Assembly (NCBI GenBank): GCA_021401465.1
Contig: JADDMT010000036.1
Span: 248,001 to 312,000 of the forward strand
DNA length: 64,000 nt
Reading direction: 5' to 3'
Source: Teratosphaeria epicoccoides
Lineage: Eukaryota; Ascomycota; Dothideomycetes; Mycosphaerellales; Teratosphaeriaceae
Position numbers and translations under genes: made by a program. The notes beneath the pieces were generated by a model, which was not told the DNA's origin, made no database searches, and saw nothing but the letters and a program-made list of their open reading frames with translations. Below, one piece after another: positions 42,189-53,743 of this stretch; within the stretch, counting starts at the first letter, position 1, and every line of letters begins with the position of its first letter.

Positions 42189-44817
42189 CTATGGGCGGAT
42201 CTTGTCCAGCTGCTTCACAGCGCCCTCGAGCTTCTCCACCAGCGCGGCGCCTGCGCACCAGTCTCCCTCGTCGCGGTCGTCGTCCTCCAAAGTCTTGCCC
42301 TGCCACCCAGTGCCCGCGAAGCTGGGCTGGAGAGACCCGCGCTTCTTCTCCTTGCAGTCCTCGATCAATTCATCGACAGTCGTCAGAATCTCACTTGCGT
42401 GAGCTTCGAAGTGCGTTTGCACAACCTCACGCCAGATCGTGTTGGCACCTGCAAATACGAAAGTCAGTGAACGAGTGCTGAGAACAGAAAGTGGAGCGAA
42501 CTTCTAGCGTAGACTTACCGTCGTTGTCGACCTTCCCATCGCCAGTATCCCAATTCTTGACACTTCTGGGATCAATCCAATCCATCATGCCATGCTTGAC
42601 GATGATGGAATAGAGGCCTCGATTGTAATCAAGGCTAGGCTCGGAGCCCTCGGCATCGTTGTATCTAGGCTCATTGTAGTATGGCTCCTCCACGAAAATC
42701 ATGGCTTGGATGCTCACAAGAAGTTGCAGCAAAGTGCTCTTGCCCGTCTCCCACGGCTGGCCGCTCCAGGTGCCCAACAACGAGAGACCAAACTTTGCCA
42801 TTGGCATAGAGGTTCGGATTGATGGTGTGGATCCCGTTGCCCGTGGTGCGGAAGAACATGCCAGGCGGGGCGTGAGGATAGTCGGCGGGGCAGGTGAGGT
42901 CGAATTCGAAGATTCCATTGGCGTATGGCGTATCTTTTGGGCCAATGATGAGGACTTTCATGATGTCAAGGCGCGACTCGCAATGACGAACGAAGATTCC
43001 TGGTGGGAGGCTCGTCTTCAGGATGTTAATGTCCCTCATTAGCGCGAGCATGCGGCCTTTACTGCTGCCTATGAAGCCCACATTAGACTCGGCCTGCTCT
43101 GCATAGTGGCTCGTAGACAGGATCGCATCGCCAGGCAGCTCCATAACAGCCAAGTCTTTGTGCCAAGCGTCAATGTCAAGCTCCTTGCGTTCTGCTTTCG
43201 TGGCAGCTGTCTCCCCATCATTAAGCTGCGATACCTCGTGTTGAGCGAGCTGCTTTGACTTGATGCAGTCGACCAGATCACAGACACTGCGACAGATGTA
43301 GAGCATCTTCTCAACAACATCATCATCATCATCATCAAGCACACCATGCTTGTTGACCTTCTGGATAGCGTCAATCATGAATTGACATTGCGCATGAAGG
43401 TTCTTCATGCAGACAAGGAGTGACTGGGCCTGGACGACCGGCGCGTTCTGCTTGACGGTCGCTTCGTTGAACGAGAGCTTCAGTAGGTTGTGCCCGGGCT
43501 GTCCCAATATGCGCCTTCCGTTGACGATGAGATCGCTTGTGCTGGCGCCTTGTGCCAACAACGTGACAGCGGCAAGCACGCTTTCGTAGACACCTGCGCG
43601 CTTCATCTGTAGATCGTCATCCTGCAGAATATCTGCGATGTGGTTGAGCAGAGCTGCACCGAAGCAAAGAAATTATGCGTCGATCGGCGGCTTGATCGAA
43701 CAGCGTCGGTAGTTTACGCTCAATGTTAGGCAGCAGCACGTTGAGTACGCCCACGACTTGTGTTGTCAGGAGATCGTCCGAATTCTTCTCCGTCATCTTT
43801 GCAACGACACATTCATCCCTGAAAATGATCGTTAGCTGCGTGTATGTTTTGCGAAGCGAATCTCTGCTACGGTCAATCGAGGATGCAGTTCAGCTGTGCA
43901 ATAAAATGACCTCAGATGTGACATGGTAGCATCACTTACCTGTTCTGATGTATCAACGGCTGTAGTGAGAAGCTGTCTACGTCCCCAGCGTCACGCACGT
44001 TGTATTGGACATCGTACCGATGCTCGTGATCCTCATCTTCGAACGTGAAGTCTTCGTCTTCATCTTCGAACGTGTGGTTTTCGTCATCGTCGTCAAGTTC
44101 GTCTTCAGCTTCACAACCTGTGCCAGCTTTCCTCTGACAAGGCTTGCTTGGGAAAGCAAAATCTCGGTCCGAATGTCCATCACCCTGTAGCACAGCAAGC
44201 GTCTTGCCTGTACCATAGAAGGTGTTGCTAAGAGGTAGCTGTAATCCCGGTTCCGATGGAGGTGGGAGAAGAGGATCGTTCAGACTGCTGCCGTAATCTA
44301 CCTCTTTGTGGAGGCCCTTGATTTCCGCTTTGTGGGCCCCCTTGCGGGTGGAAGAGCTTGGGAGAGTCGAGAGCTGCTTCTTCTCGTCGAACCCGTATAA
44401 GAGCATCCATAGGATCGCCAAACTCTCGTGGTCACAATGCCAAGCAATCTCGAGCCCGTCTGCCTGAACAGTGTTTCTGACAGCCTTCGGAGTGATTAGC
44501 GCGCCGCAGCCGAAGCACAGCTTGTTGGCGCAATTTGGGCAATCGTTGTGTATGTCGACGCGAGTAAGCCGCTCGTCGTCGCCGGTGATGTCTTGGAATG
44601 CGTTGAGCATGTCGAGCTTCTTGTCCGAACCAGCAATAATGTTGTCGAACTTCTGAATGACTTCGTGCTTGGTGATGTCGACTGTGGTTCCGCAGGCGCA
44701 CTGCAGATTGGTGATGTTAGGGATACATCCCTTTACTCGCTTCGCATCCTCCGAGTTGTCCACGTCGAGCAGTCTGTAATTGCCAAGGACTCCAGTGTCG
44801 AATCCCAGTGATGCCAT
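42189..44817 (-). CDS. Ubiquitin-conjugating enzyme (BIRC6/UBE2O-like), frameshifted
   Basis: Large E2 protein, about 790 aa if one base is ignored. Exons: 44817-43940, 43818-43718, 43653-42519 and 42448-42189. The N-terminal exon has cysteine-rich segments (NLQCACGTTVDITKH, DCPNCANKLCFGCGALI) that look zinc-binding, then an acidic D/E stretch. Exon 3 contains helical sequence and the UBC domain: LDIMKVLIIGPKDTPYANG, FEFDLTCPADYPHAPP, NPNLYANGK, then SLLGTWSGQPWE and FVEEPYYNEP, as in BIRC6/UBE2O enzymes. The catalytic-cysteine codon lies at the break: a surplus base pair in the CC at 42788-42789 turns the expected V-C-L-S-L-L into another frame. Phase arithmetic over all exons is short by exactly this base, which argues for one indel rather than an unseen intron. 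As read, the protein would lose its active site and end early. Confidence 0.82.
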
Positions 44818-45824
44818 GGGGCCTGCTGGCGATGCTGATGAGCCGAGGATGATCTTTCAACGCTCGCGACGAGTCTCTCTCCAGTCCGATGTCATTGGTG
44901 TCGATGTTAGAAGGGAGTCAAACTTGTTGGTGGCTGCTGAATGTTGAGATCATCAGGCCCGCGTGACAGAGTGAACTTGTTGTGGTCAGCGGGAGATCCC
45001 AGCCATGCTAGAAGATTTTGCGAGTCAAAACAGGAAGGAGCGAGACTTGCCACACAGCGGCGCATCTATCACTCGGAATGTTCTGCTTGAAAACAGAAAA
45101 CAACCACAATATCTCCCAGCAGAAATCTGGTTCTTGTAATACTGTTCCTGGAAGCTGAGAGCAAAAGTTGGAGGATAAGGCTGCAGGTAGTAGCAGGCAG
45201 CCGCATGCGAGTGTTCGCCCGCTCCTGTAACACCAATATTCCGAGCCAAAAATGTCAACATGCAATTCTGATCTCACCATCAAGAACGAACGGGCGGGAA
45301 CGATGATAGCGTCAAGCAATAGAACCAAACACTGGGAACCACAAACTACGCGCGCATGTAAATCAACAATCAGCAAGGTATCGGCTGAACGCTGAAATTA
45401 CACCACCGACTCACACATTGCAAGATGATCGAATTATCAATGCCTCTATCCTGTCAAGCCTGGGTGAGCCGAGCGTATAATTCGGGTTCCAGTGGAAATC
45501 ATGCCAGCAAGATAGACCTCCCGCAGATCCCACGTGCTACTTCAATAAAACTTTTCCGTTCAAAAGTCACCCGTCACGAATCCACCCTCAACAGAGCTAC
45601 CAGCATGGCAAGTCGGCAACTGTCGAGAAGCCGCAGCACCAGCGCCGTGCCTCACTCTTCACAGTCTCGCCGGAGGACGCCGTGCACCGATCATTACTGC
45701 TGGGTGCGCGCGCCGATGAAACCCGCGCGCATCGCGGGCCGCTGATGTTGATTGCAAGATTCATGGCCGTGTCCCGTGGTGCCTCTCCGTCATTTTAATC
45801 TGCGCTCTGAGTTACGTACACCGA
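44818..45824. other. Intergenic region, about 1.0 kb
   Basis: Promoter of the E2 gene on the left, 3' flank of the PY-motif gene on the right. The ORFs present (45008-45376 minus, 45425-45745 plus) have no recognisable content. Confidence 0.4.
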
Positions 45825-46460
45825 CTAAGGCGACCTCGGCGAATGCGAGCCCTCATCATCGCTCCGAGGCGCGTAAGCTGGCGGCGGTGTTGTGGCCCTC
45901 ACAGCGCTTTCGTAAGTCGGAGGCGCTTCCATGATGACTTCCGTTACAGCCCTTCGGTACATTGGCCGTCTCGCACTGAATGATTGGGAGGCATCCTCGC
46001 TGTCGTCCCAGGCCCTAGCAAAGATGCTAACGAGTGGTGTCCTGGCCCGCTGCGATGACGAAGACGCCGCTTCCGGCGGTGGCGGGGAAGGAACATGTGA
46101 TAGGTTGGCCTCCCTGGCCTCTTGTGCCTCCAGCCGCGCCTCTTCTGCCTTATCATATTCCAGTTGCCTGTCCGGGCTACTGCTGGAGGTTCTCCCGTCA
46201 CTATTTCTCCTTCGTCGCAGGAAGCTCGTCATCCACCTCTCGCGCTCATGTTCCGGCATCACCAAGAATCGCACCCATTCACTTGAGGATAGCTCGTCTG
46301 GCTCAATGTCGCGCATGCGCAGAGTTGAAGCCGCCAAATGTCGCCGCGCGATCGACAGTGGTCGGTTCGTCATCGCTTCAACTTGCAGTGCACCAAACCC
46401 GCCTGTGCGGATATGAGGTGTGTTGTACATTGCTGGTCGTCTTGGACGGTGGGAAGGCAT
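45825..46460 (-). CDS. Hypothetical protein with two PPxY motifs
   Basis: Predicted 211-aa protein from an ATG at 46460, no intron. The first half contains helical, charged sequence (RRHLAASTLRMRDIEPDELSS, SEWVRFLVMPEHERERW). An acidic/alanine-rich helix (YDKAEEARLEAQEAREAN) follows. The last 35 residues carry two PPxY motifs, PPTYESAV and PPPAYAP, the class bound by WW domains of Rsp5/Nedd4-family ubiquitin ligases. There is no signal peptide or clear transmembrane segment. A role as a substrate or adaptor of a WW-domain ligase is an inference from the motifs only. Confidence 0.6.
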   Translation of the reverse strand: MPSHRPRRPAMYNTPHIRTGGFGALQVEAMTNRPLSIARRHLAASTLRMRDIEPDELSSSEWVRFLVMPEHERERWMTSFLRRRRNSDGRTSSSSPDRQLEYDKAEEARLEAQEAREANLSHVPSPPPPEAASSSSQRARTPLVSIFARAWDDSEDASQSFSARRPMYRRAVTEVIMEAPPTYESAVRATTPPPAYAPRSDDEGSHSPRSP

Positions 46461-47409
46461 TGTGGAAATGGTCAGGGTATTTCGATTGCCAATCGTGGAA
46501 ATAAAGCCGTACGAATCCAGTGTAGCGACCTTGTGCCTTGTGGCTGATCCTGCGTTGGCTCTTGACAACCCGAACGGCTGATAGAATGTCGTCGCGGAAC
46601 TGTGCCCAACTACGAATGACAAAGAGAAAAGGCACGCGAAGGCTGGGTGGCTGGGTGGCTGGATGGACTAGAGGAACCAAATTGGCCAACCTGAATTGCG
46701 CGGGCACAACTTACCGCTGGTCTCGGCAGACTTGCACCGGAGGCTACGTTGAGCTTCCAAGAATTTGAAGCCTGAGCGAAGCTACTCGACGCCGCCAGAC
46801 GCCCGTCGTGGTGAGTGAGGGTGTGTAGGTGGGGAAGTGAGCGACGTAGTAGCGGGGCCTAAGCCCAATATAGGCGTCCATGACGAAACGCGACCTGTGA
46901 GTGGATCGCATCGAGCATTCGAACGCAGCCAAGGCTTGGCACGGCGGATTTAGATCAATGTTGTTGAGTCCCAGACTCGGGTGGCGGGTGTCGGGTGTTG
47001 AGGTTTCTGGCTCTCTGGATTGCACCGCAGCATGTCCGTCTTGTGTTTGAAAAGCTCGAGGTTTCGCAACGATATTCGAAGCTTTGACCCTTCTGCGCCG
47101 CGTGCGTGTGTGTGTACAATGTACAGATCGGAATCTCAGTTTTAAATTGCTGCCGCTTCTGTCTGCCCCTCTCATGACCGGACGAACGATACTCGGTCTG
47201 AGGCAAAACGCTGGGAATACTAGCACCGCCAATCAAAGCTACCTGACTGAGCTGTAGACCTCCTAACATTGCTCCCACGCGTAGCACAATCCTATGCACA
47301 TCTCGTCACCAAGTGTCGAGAGCATTGCTTGACCCAAAAGCCGCGTACCAAGGCACCGAGACCTTCAGTGGACTTGACCTGTGCGTTGAATAGCAAGAGA
47401 GGCCGACAT
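46461..47409. other. Intergenic region, about 950 bp
   Basis: Promoter of the PY-motif gene at the left and 3' end of the FMN enzyme at the right. Short ORFs only; a CA/GT-rich run occurs near 47.1 kb. Confidence 0.4.
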
Positions 47410-48608
47410 CTAAAGCCTTGCCAGAGGTCCATCCGGTCGAACGATTCCCAGGCAAGCTTTGGTGATGTCCTTCACGCTCACACAGCCACTCAACTGCATG
47501 CAACGCTTGAATTCGTTGTAGAAAGCTTCAAGCATGAGATCAACACCCCGTTCGCCGTCGTACTAGCCATAGTCAGCCTCCGAGACCGCATTTCGTATCA
47601 TCAACAACCTACTGCCAGCCCCCAGATCGCCGGTCTGCCGACCCAGACATGCTCAGCACCCAACGCCAGCGCCTTGAAGATGTCCGTACCAGATCTAATA
47701 CCGCCGTCGACATGGATCCGGATCCTTCCTGCTGCCGCCCCAACGCACTCGGGCAATGCGTCAATGGTAGCAGGCACGCCATCAAGCTGCCTTCCTCCAT
47801 GGTTCGAGACGATGATACCATCACAGCCCATCTCAATGGCCTTCAGAGTATCCTCGGCTGTCAATACGCCCTTGATCCAGATCTCCAGGTTGGTATTCTG
47901 CCTCAACCAAGGAATATCTCGAGCCCAGTGATGTCCGTCATCATTGAAAGACATGAATGAATCGTCATGCGTCGCCTTTCGGAGGCGCTCAGAAGAGAGA
48001 CCGACGATCGGAAATCCTAAGCCAGCAGGTGTGCGGAAGTCATTACGCCACTCGTTGTACCGCACGCCCAGGACAGGAGAATCGGCGGTCAAGAATATGG
48101 CTGTGCACCCATTGCGCTCTGCTTCTTTGACGATCTCAAGTTCTAAGTCCCTGTCTTTCATGGTATACATCTGGATAGCATGCTCGATCGGCCCAGCCGC
48201 AAGCCCGGCGCCTCTGATGTTTTTGATAGAATAATTCGCAAACGACGATATGGCCATGTTGACGCCACGTTTTGCGCATGCTCTGGCTGTGGCCAACTCC
48301 CCATCTGGGTGTGCCATGGCTTGCAGCCCTGCTGGCGAAACTCCCAGAGGGAAGCTGACCTGCTTGCCGAAACAGGTCGTCGAAGTATCGCATTTGGAGA
48401 CGTCCACCAGCACTCGTGGCCTGACACGATATTTGCGGTAGGCGGAAGTGTTCTCGAAAACCGTGAGCTGATCCGTCGATCCCGAGTTGTAAAAATCTCT
48501 TGCGCCGTCTGGCAGCTTCTCGATAGCAGCTATGCGAAGGTCATCCATGCACAAAATTTTCTCTTTTGGGCCGCCATTGATGAGAACGGGCACAGGGTTG
48601 TTCGCCAT
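47410..48608 (-). CDS. FMN-dependent 2-hydroxyacid oxidase/dehydrogenase
   Basis: Member of the glycolate oxidase/L-lactate dehydrogenase family, 382 aa, exons 48608-47613 and 47562-47410. It oxidises an L-2-hydroxy acid to the 2-oxo acid using FMN. Motifs follow the TIM barrel: FPLGVSPAGLQAMAHPDGE, ISSFANYSI, IFLTADSPVLGVR, IWIKGVLTAEDTLKA, the catalytic His/Arg in SNHGGRQLDG, and the FMN-phosphate site IHVDGGIRSGTDIFKALALGA. Splicing a 50-nt intron extends RPAIWGLA directly into YDGERGVDLMLEAFYNEF and LSGCVSVKDI, the conserved end. The frame opens at 48722 with GTG, so the first ATG (48608) is used. The short N-terminus has no cytochrome b5 domain, so it is not a cytochrome b2 form. Confidence 0.88.
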
Positions 48609-49203
48609 TGCCAATTGATTCTCTGTGAAATGCTCGATGAGCACACTTCCACGTCTTGTACTGAATCCGATCGATAGGTCACGAAAGGCGATCGAGCTAT
48701 CAACCTGCAAGGAGTAAGCCACAACTTAAAAGGATCTGCGTGGCTGACAGGCTACATGTATCATGGGACTGACCCGACCCGATCCCGCAGGTTTTGCATA
48801 GCTCACTTGTCTCGCCGAGAATGGAGAACCTGAGAAATGCTCCAGTAGGGAATCCATGAATCCAAGCTCAATCAAACCCTGCTGTGATGTCCTGCCTTCT
48901 GATCATGCCGAATGCACGTTCTGACTCTCAAAGGTACGGTCGGCGCACGAGTCGTAGTAGACCCATCATTGGGTCGATCGGTACCCACGCGCGATCCGCG
49001 CGTGCATGGACAACGTGCGATGCTGATGAACCTCAGCCTGAGTCCTGAGCAGGTATTACCGACTAGGGCGCACAGAGTCCACCGCCATCGCGGACCCACG
49101 GCGAGACATATTATCTTTGCTTGTTTTGATCGGCTTCTGGCTGCTTGGCGTGAGCCTGCACCTTATCGACGCTGTCGCCACGCTGAAGTGCAGTCATAGC
49201 TTC
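48609..49203. other. Intergenic region, about 600 bp
   Basis: Promoter of the FMN enzyme and 3' flank of the zinc-finger/TenA gene. No feature identified. Confidence 0.4.
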
Positions 49204-51276
49204 CTAAGCTAGCGTCTGGCTCCTCTGCATGTCGCCCGGCAGTGATTCACGGTTGTGAGCAACGATTGCGGCGAGTCCAGTGCCGCCATATGGGCTATCG
49301 CTGGTGGCCTCGGCATCTACGTCGCCGTCATCATCAACCTCTATAGCTTTGTCGGCTGAGCCATTTCGCTGATGGACGCTTTGTTCCAGATCCTCATCCT
49401 CTCCCATGCCGTCAACATCTGGCCAGATGCCACCCCACAGATAGATAACTTGTCTGAATACACGCTCACAGGCCTGCATTTCCGCTCGGCCGTTGCCGCT
49501 TGTCTGGGAGTTGGCACTCTCGTCGACGATGGACTTGCATGCGCCCACGAATCGCGCGAAGTTCGGCGAGCTCCAATTCGGAATAAAGGCATCGTGGAGG
49601 GCGGTAATGTGCGTACTATCAGGGACGTTGCCGCTTGAAGTGGCATATGGATCGCTTGGTTGGCCTGGAGTCAAGTAGGACGGCAGCGAGTAAGAAGTTG
49701 ACGACGCGGGCATCTGTGAGACGAAGCTGGATGCATACTGGAATGACGTGCAGAACAGCTAATGCGTGTCAGTCATCGTTTGAGCCGAGTATGGCGCAAT
49801 GATACTTACGTGCTCGGTGGCATACAGAACAACCAGTCCTTCGAGGAGGCTGCTCTGAGGTGAGGAAGCACTGACGAGGAGATCGACGAAGCTCCGCGTG
49901 GCAGGTTTGGGCTCCTCGGGAGCCACATGCATAGCGTATTTTGCCTTCGTGTTCTCAAGAAACTCGAGCTCTTTCTTCATGTTGCTGGCTGCAGAAACAA
50001 GCAAGTCCAGAGCGCGGAAGGTAGGATCTTGTTGCAGCTCTGATGTCTCAGGTATCCGAATCTTGCCAACAAGGGAGCCGACAAACGGTATCAGTGCCCG
50101 GGAGATATGGATCTCCTGAGCAAGCCACTGCTTCAGAGCATGTGCTGAAAGTGTGCCACAACCAGCATGGGAGAGGAAAGACTTGTGAGTAGCATCTGTT
50201 AGTGGATCACAGACCTTGTTCAGCAAGTGTGTCGCGAGTGACGGCTTCGGTGCTGCTGGACGACCAGGTGTATATGGATTGCCCGTGCTCGCGCGCGGGT
50301 TCTTCTGCGGCCCGCGACGGTTGATCATGCCTTGAAGATTCGGGTTTGGAGCACCTCCGCGCCAGATATCGCCGTTGCCATCGGCCTGCGCGGGCACTAG
50401 ATCGCCATTTGCGAGAGCTTGTTGACCCTCAGTCGAAGTCAGAAAGTCGCGGCAGGTCGACAAGTGCTCGACCTGTCGCGTGGTGTTCTTTGCGCGAACG
50501 AAACCACAGTGTCGACAGCGCACCCGCATGCACTGCGATCAAGGTCAGTTCACAATCCTATCCTGTTTATATTTAATATGCCACCTTTTGAGTAGCGGAG
50601 TCGTCCCAGAACTCGTCGAACGATTTGGAGATATCTAAATGGGTTAGTCACCAGGATATTTTGCTGCTGAGAGATGCTTGTATTGAGTACCATAGTTGCG
50701 ATTGCGATGCATGGTCGCCGCATGGCTTGGCCCAGCGCTGGGATCAGAGTGTCCGTAGCCGCCGCATGGTGAGCCGTCGGAGGGTCTACAACGATGTATC
50801 GTCAGTACTTGGAAAGCTCAGCACCACTAGCGTGTTCAGCGTTTGTAACGCAACAATTTGGTGGCTTTAAGAGGGTACATGCTTACTCTTGGCCAAATGC
50901 ATCTGCGCTGTCTCTCTTGTTGTACGCGTTTGGTGGAGCCTAATGACACATAATCACATGTCAGCGTGACTTTCGTTCTGGAAACCTGGTGAATGGCACC
51001 TTATTGTTAATAAGTGGAATTACCAAGTCTTGGCCGTTTCCTGCAGCGCGCCATGCCTGGTACTGCGGACACTTGAGTAAATGCTCCTTCTTCCGGTTCA
51101 AAGTCTTGATGTTGCCGGTCCAATTCTTGCAGTGGTTGCATCGCACCGTTTCTCCTTTATGCTCAGAGTCAATTGTCGTGAACTGGTTATGCGTGTAATG
51201 GTCCTAGGCCATGAGTCAGTGCCCAGGCAACAAAACGTAGCGACGCGACGGGAGCAAGTACGGGCGGTCGAGGCAT
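49204..51276 (-). CDS. Two BED-like C2HC zinc fingers fused to a TenA-like domain, seven exons
   Basis: Hand-spliced protein of 556 aa. Exons are 51276-51262, 51203-51024, 50939-50887, 50785-50691, 50634-50585, 50532-49810 and 49758-49204; all introns are GT-AG, most show CTGAC/CTAAC branch sites, and phases close exactly. Residues 27-50 form Cys-x2-Cys-x15-His-x3-Cys (VRCNHCKNW...HLLKC); residues 137-158 form Cys-x2-Cys-x13-His-x3-Cys (RCRHCGF...HLSTC). Both resemble BED-type fingers, which usually bind DNA. After a P/G/N-rich linker, residues about 228-510 match the TenA/THI-4/PQQC haem-oxygenase fold: FLSHAGCGTLSAHALKQWLAQ, SRALIPFVGSLVG, LYATEHLFCTSFQYAS, then FARFVGACKSIVDE and ACERVFRQVIYLWGGIW. 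The tail is acidic. TenA enzymes hydrolyse thiamin-related pyrimidines, so a link to thiamin metabolism is possible but active-site residues were not confirmed. Confidence 0.8.
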
Positions 51277-51697
51277 CTTTGCAGTTGCGGTCGCGTCTTG
51301 GCTGTATTGTCAATTATTTGTGATGGCCATGCGCGGATTCACGTGAATCTATACTGTCAATTGACGCTGGCAGGGGGCGATATTGACCTGTCGATATCGC
51401 TGGATGTATTGGAGCAGAATTGGGGCGAGGGAGAAAACCTCGGTAGGTTACAGCAAACTGCGCGTCTCTAACCGACTAGACCACGTTAATCAGTCTGGTC
51501 CGAGCTTCAAATTGGCTGACCTCATCAAGTCACATGCAGTAAAAAACTTGTGCTTCTCGAAATTTCTAAATTTCTTTTGTCCAAGCTCGTCATATCATAG
51601 AGAATAGGTCTATCGCATTTGTTTTGACGGTCATCCATTAGTGAAGCCGACTTGATCGACACGTCCATTCGTGCATTCGCCTCGGTTTTTGACCGCC
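51277..51697. promoter_or_regulatory. Divergent promoter, zinc-finger/TenA / NCS1 permease
   Basis: 421 bp between the start codons of the zinc-finger/TenA gene (minus) and the NCS1 permease (plus), so both promoters lie here. If the TenA-like protein acts on pyrimidines, sharing a promoter region with a nucleobase transporter would fit, but no shared element is visible. Confidence 0.4.
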
Positions 51698-53743
51698 ATG
51701 CCGACGCAACCTGAGGAACGCTTTCCCGAACTCAGAAATGAAAGTATGCATCAAGTGGCATGAAAATCCGCCAGCACGACGAGTATCAGAAGCTCAAGTC
51801 GTACGTGAATCATAGCGTGAGCCGGTGCTCGATTTGCCACATTTTATACAAGTGGCAATCCTGCTGAGATCATACGGCTATAACTTGACCTAGACAATGC
51901 TAGCGGAAGAATCATGCTCTCCAAAATCCTGTCGTCGTTAGTGCACTTCTGACTCCTGCAGGTATCGACCATGGAATCTCCAAAGATCTGGAGAAAGGCG
52001 GTGCTAAACTGCCACCATCAGAGTCAGCAATACTGGCAGATCAAGACGAAGTGCCGACGGGATGGAAAGGTGTCGTGAAGTCTGTTGAGCGCACCTTGAT
52101 CAGATACAATCTCGAAGCGCGAGGCATCCAGCGCGTTCTGCCAGAAGACAGGCATGATTTGCGTCAGCTCGGCTTCCTGCAGATATTTCTGCTCTGGATC
52201 TCGATCAACCTGTCAGCCAACAACCTGACGTTGGGCATGCTTGGACCGGCGGTATTCTATCTGCCATTCCTGGAGAGCTGCCTCTGCGCAGTCTTCGGAG
52301 CGATTTCCGGCAGCATTCCCGTGGCATACATTGCCACATTCGGACCGTTGTCTGGCAACCGAACGATGGTCTTCACCAGATTCATAATGGGCTGGTGGCC
52401 GGCCAAACTAATCGTCGTTTTGAATCTCATTATCCTCCTTGGCTACTGCATTATCGATGCTGTGATCGCCGGCCAGATCTTGAGTGCCGTCAGTCCCAAC
52501 AACAATCTATCTGTCGTTGTTGGCATCCTGATCGTGGCAGTTGTCACCTGGGCCGTATCGACGTAAGCAAAGCAAGAGTAGAATCCTACTCAGTGATCCC
52601 ATTGGTCAACCAAATGAGTGCTAAATGCACTTGTGACGGCTCAGTGGTTGAACGATGGGATCGCTAAGATCCACTCACCGTTCTGAGACATTGACTGACC
52701 TGACACACATCACACTGCAGGTTCGGCTACAGTATCTTCCATCACTACGAGCGCTATGCTTGGCTTCCGCAGCTGGTTGTCGTTTGTATCCTAGCAGGTG
52801 TTGCAGGTCCTAAGTTCGACCTGTATAGTGACCCATCCGAAGGGCTTGATAAGCGGACGATTGTAGGCAACAGGCTCAGCTTTTTTAGCTTGTGCCTCTC
52901 ATCCGCTATTACCTACTCTGGTACCGGCGCCGACTTCTTCGTCTACTATCCTGTCAGCACGCCAAGATGGAAAGTCTTCACTGTGACGTTGACCAGCTTG
53001 GTGATCTCTTTCACGCCAATGTTCGTCATCGGCATTGGACTCACTTCTGCGTTGGCCTCGAACGCAGACTGGGGTGAAGCATACAAGACGTCTCAGGGTG
53101 CATTGGCCGTGGAAGCCTTTCAACCGTTGGGTGGCTTTGGCTCCTTCTTATCCGTCATATTGTCCTTAGGTCTGATTGCAAATATGACCCCGGCGACCTA
53201 CGCTGGTGGGATCGACTTCCAGGTGCTTGGCCGCTGGTTTGAAGGCATACCTCGCATTGTTTGGAATACTGCCGGAGTCCTCATCTACGCCGTCTGCGCC
53301 ATCGCAGGACGCGAGCATCTCGCTGAAATATTCACCAACTTCCTGGCTCTCATGGGCTATTGGGTCTCCATCTGGATTGGCCTTGTTATCGAAGAGCATG
53401 TGATCTTCCGTCGATGGCGCAAACTGGGATGGGATTGGGCTGCTTGGAACGACCGCAGCAGACTCCCGATAGGAATCGCAGCTGTGATCGCGTTCTTGAT
53501 CGGCTGGGTTGGAGCGATTCTCTGCATGGCGCAGGTTTGGTATATTGGACCCCTGGCCAAGCTCGTGGGCGAGTACGGCGGTGATGTGAGTGTCAATTGT
53601 CCCGTGCAAGACCTGGTCCGACCGCTTCATCATTGCTGATGCGACAGTGCGACTTCTAGATGGGCAATTATGTCGGGTTCTCGTGGGCCGCGCTCGTGTA
53701 CCCGCCGTTGCGATGGCTTGAACTGCGACGGTCGAACAGATGA
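51698..53743 (+). CDS. NCS1 purine/cytosine permease (Fcy2/Fcy21 type)
   Basis: Nucleobase:cation symporter-1, 531 aa, about 12 helices, plasma membrane. Exons: 51698-51743, 51962-52562, 52721-53585 and 53660-53743. The first intron (218 nt) is much longer than others here; it is supported by a GTATGC donor, a CTGAC branch and the phase joining NE to S-I-D-H-G. Motifs of the family include ERTLIRYNLEARGIQRV, WISINLSANNLTLGMLGP, FMxRFIMGWWPAK-like sequence (FTRFIMGWWPAKLI), ANMTPATYAGGIDFQ and the end segment DMGNYVGFSWAALVYPPLRW, completed by splicing the last exon. It imports purines, cytosine or related bases. Its 5' end faces the zinc-finger/TenA gene. Confidence 0.92.
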
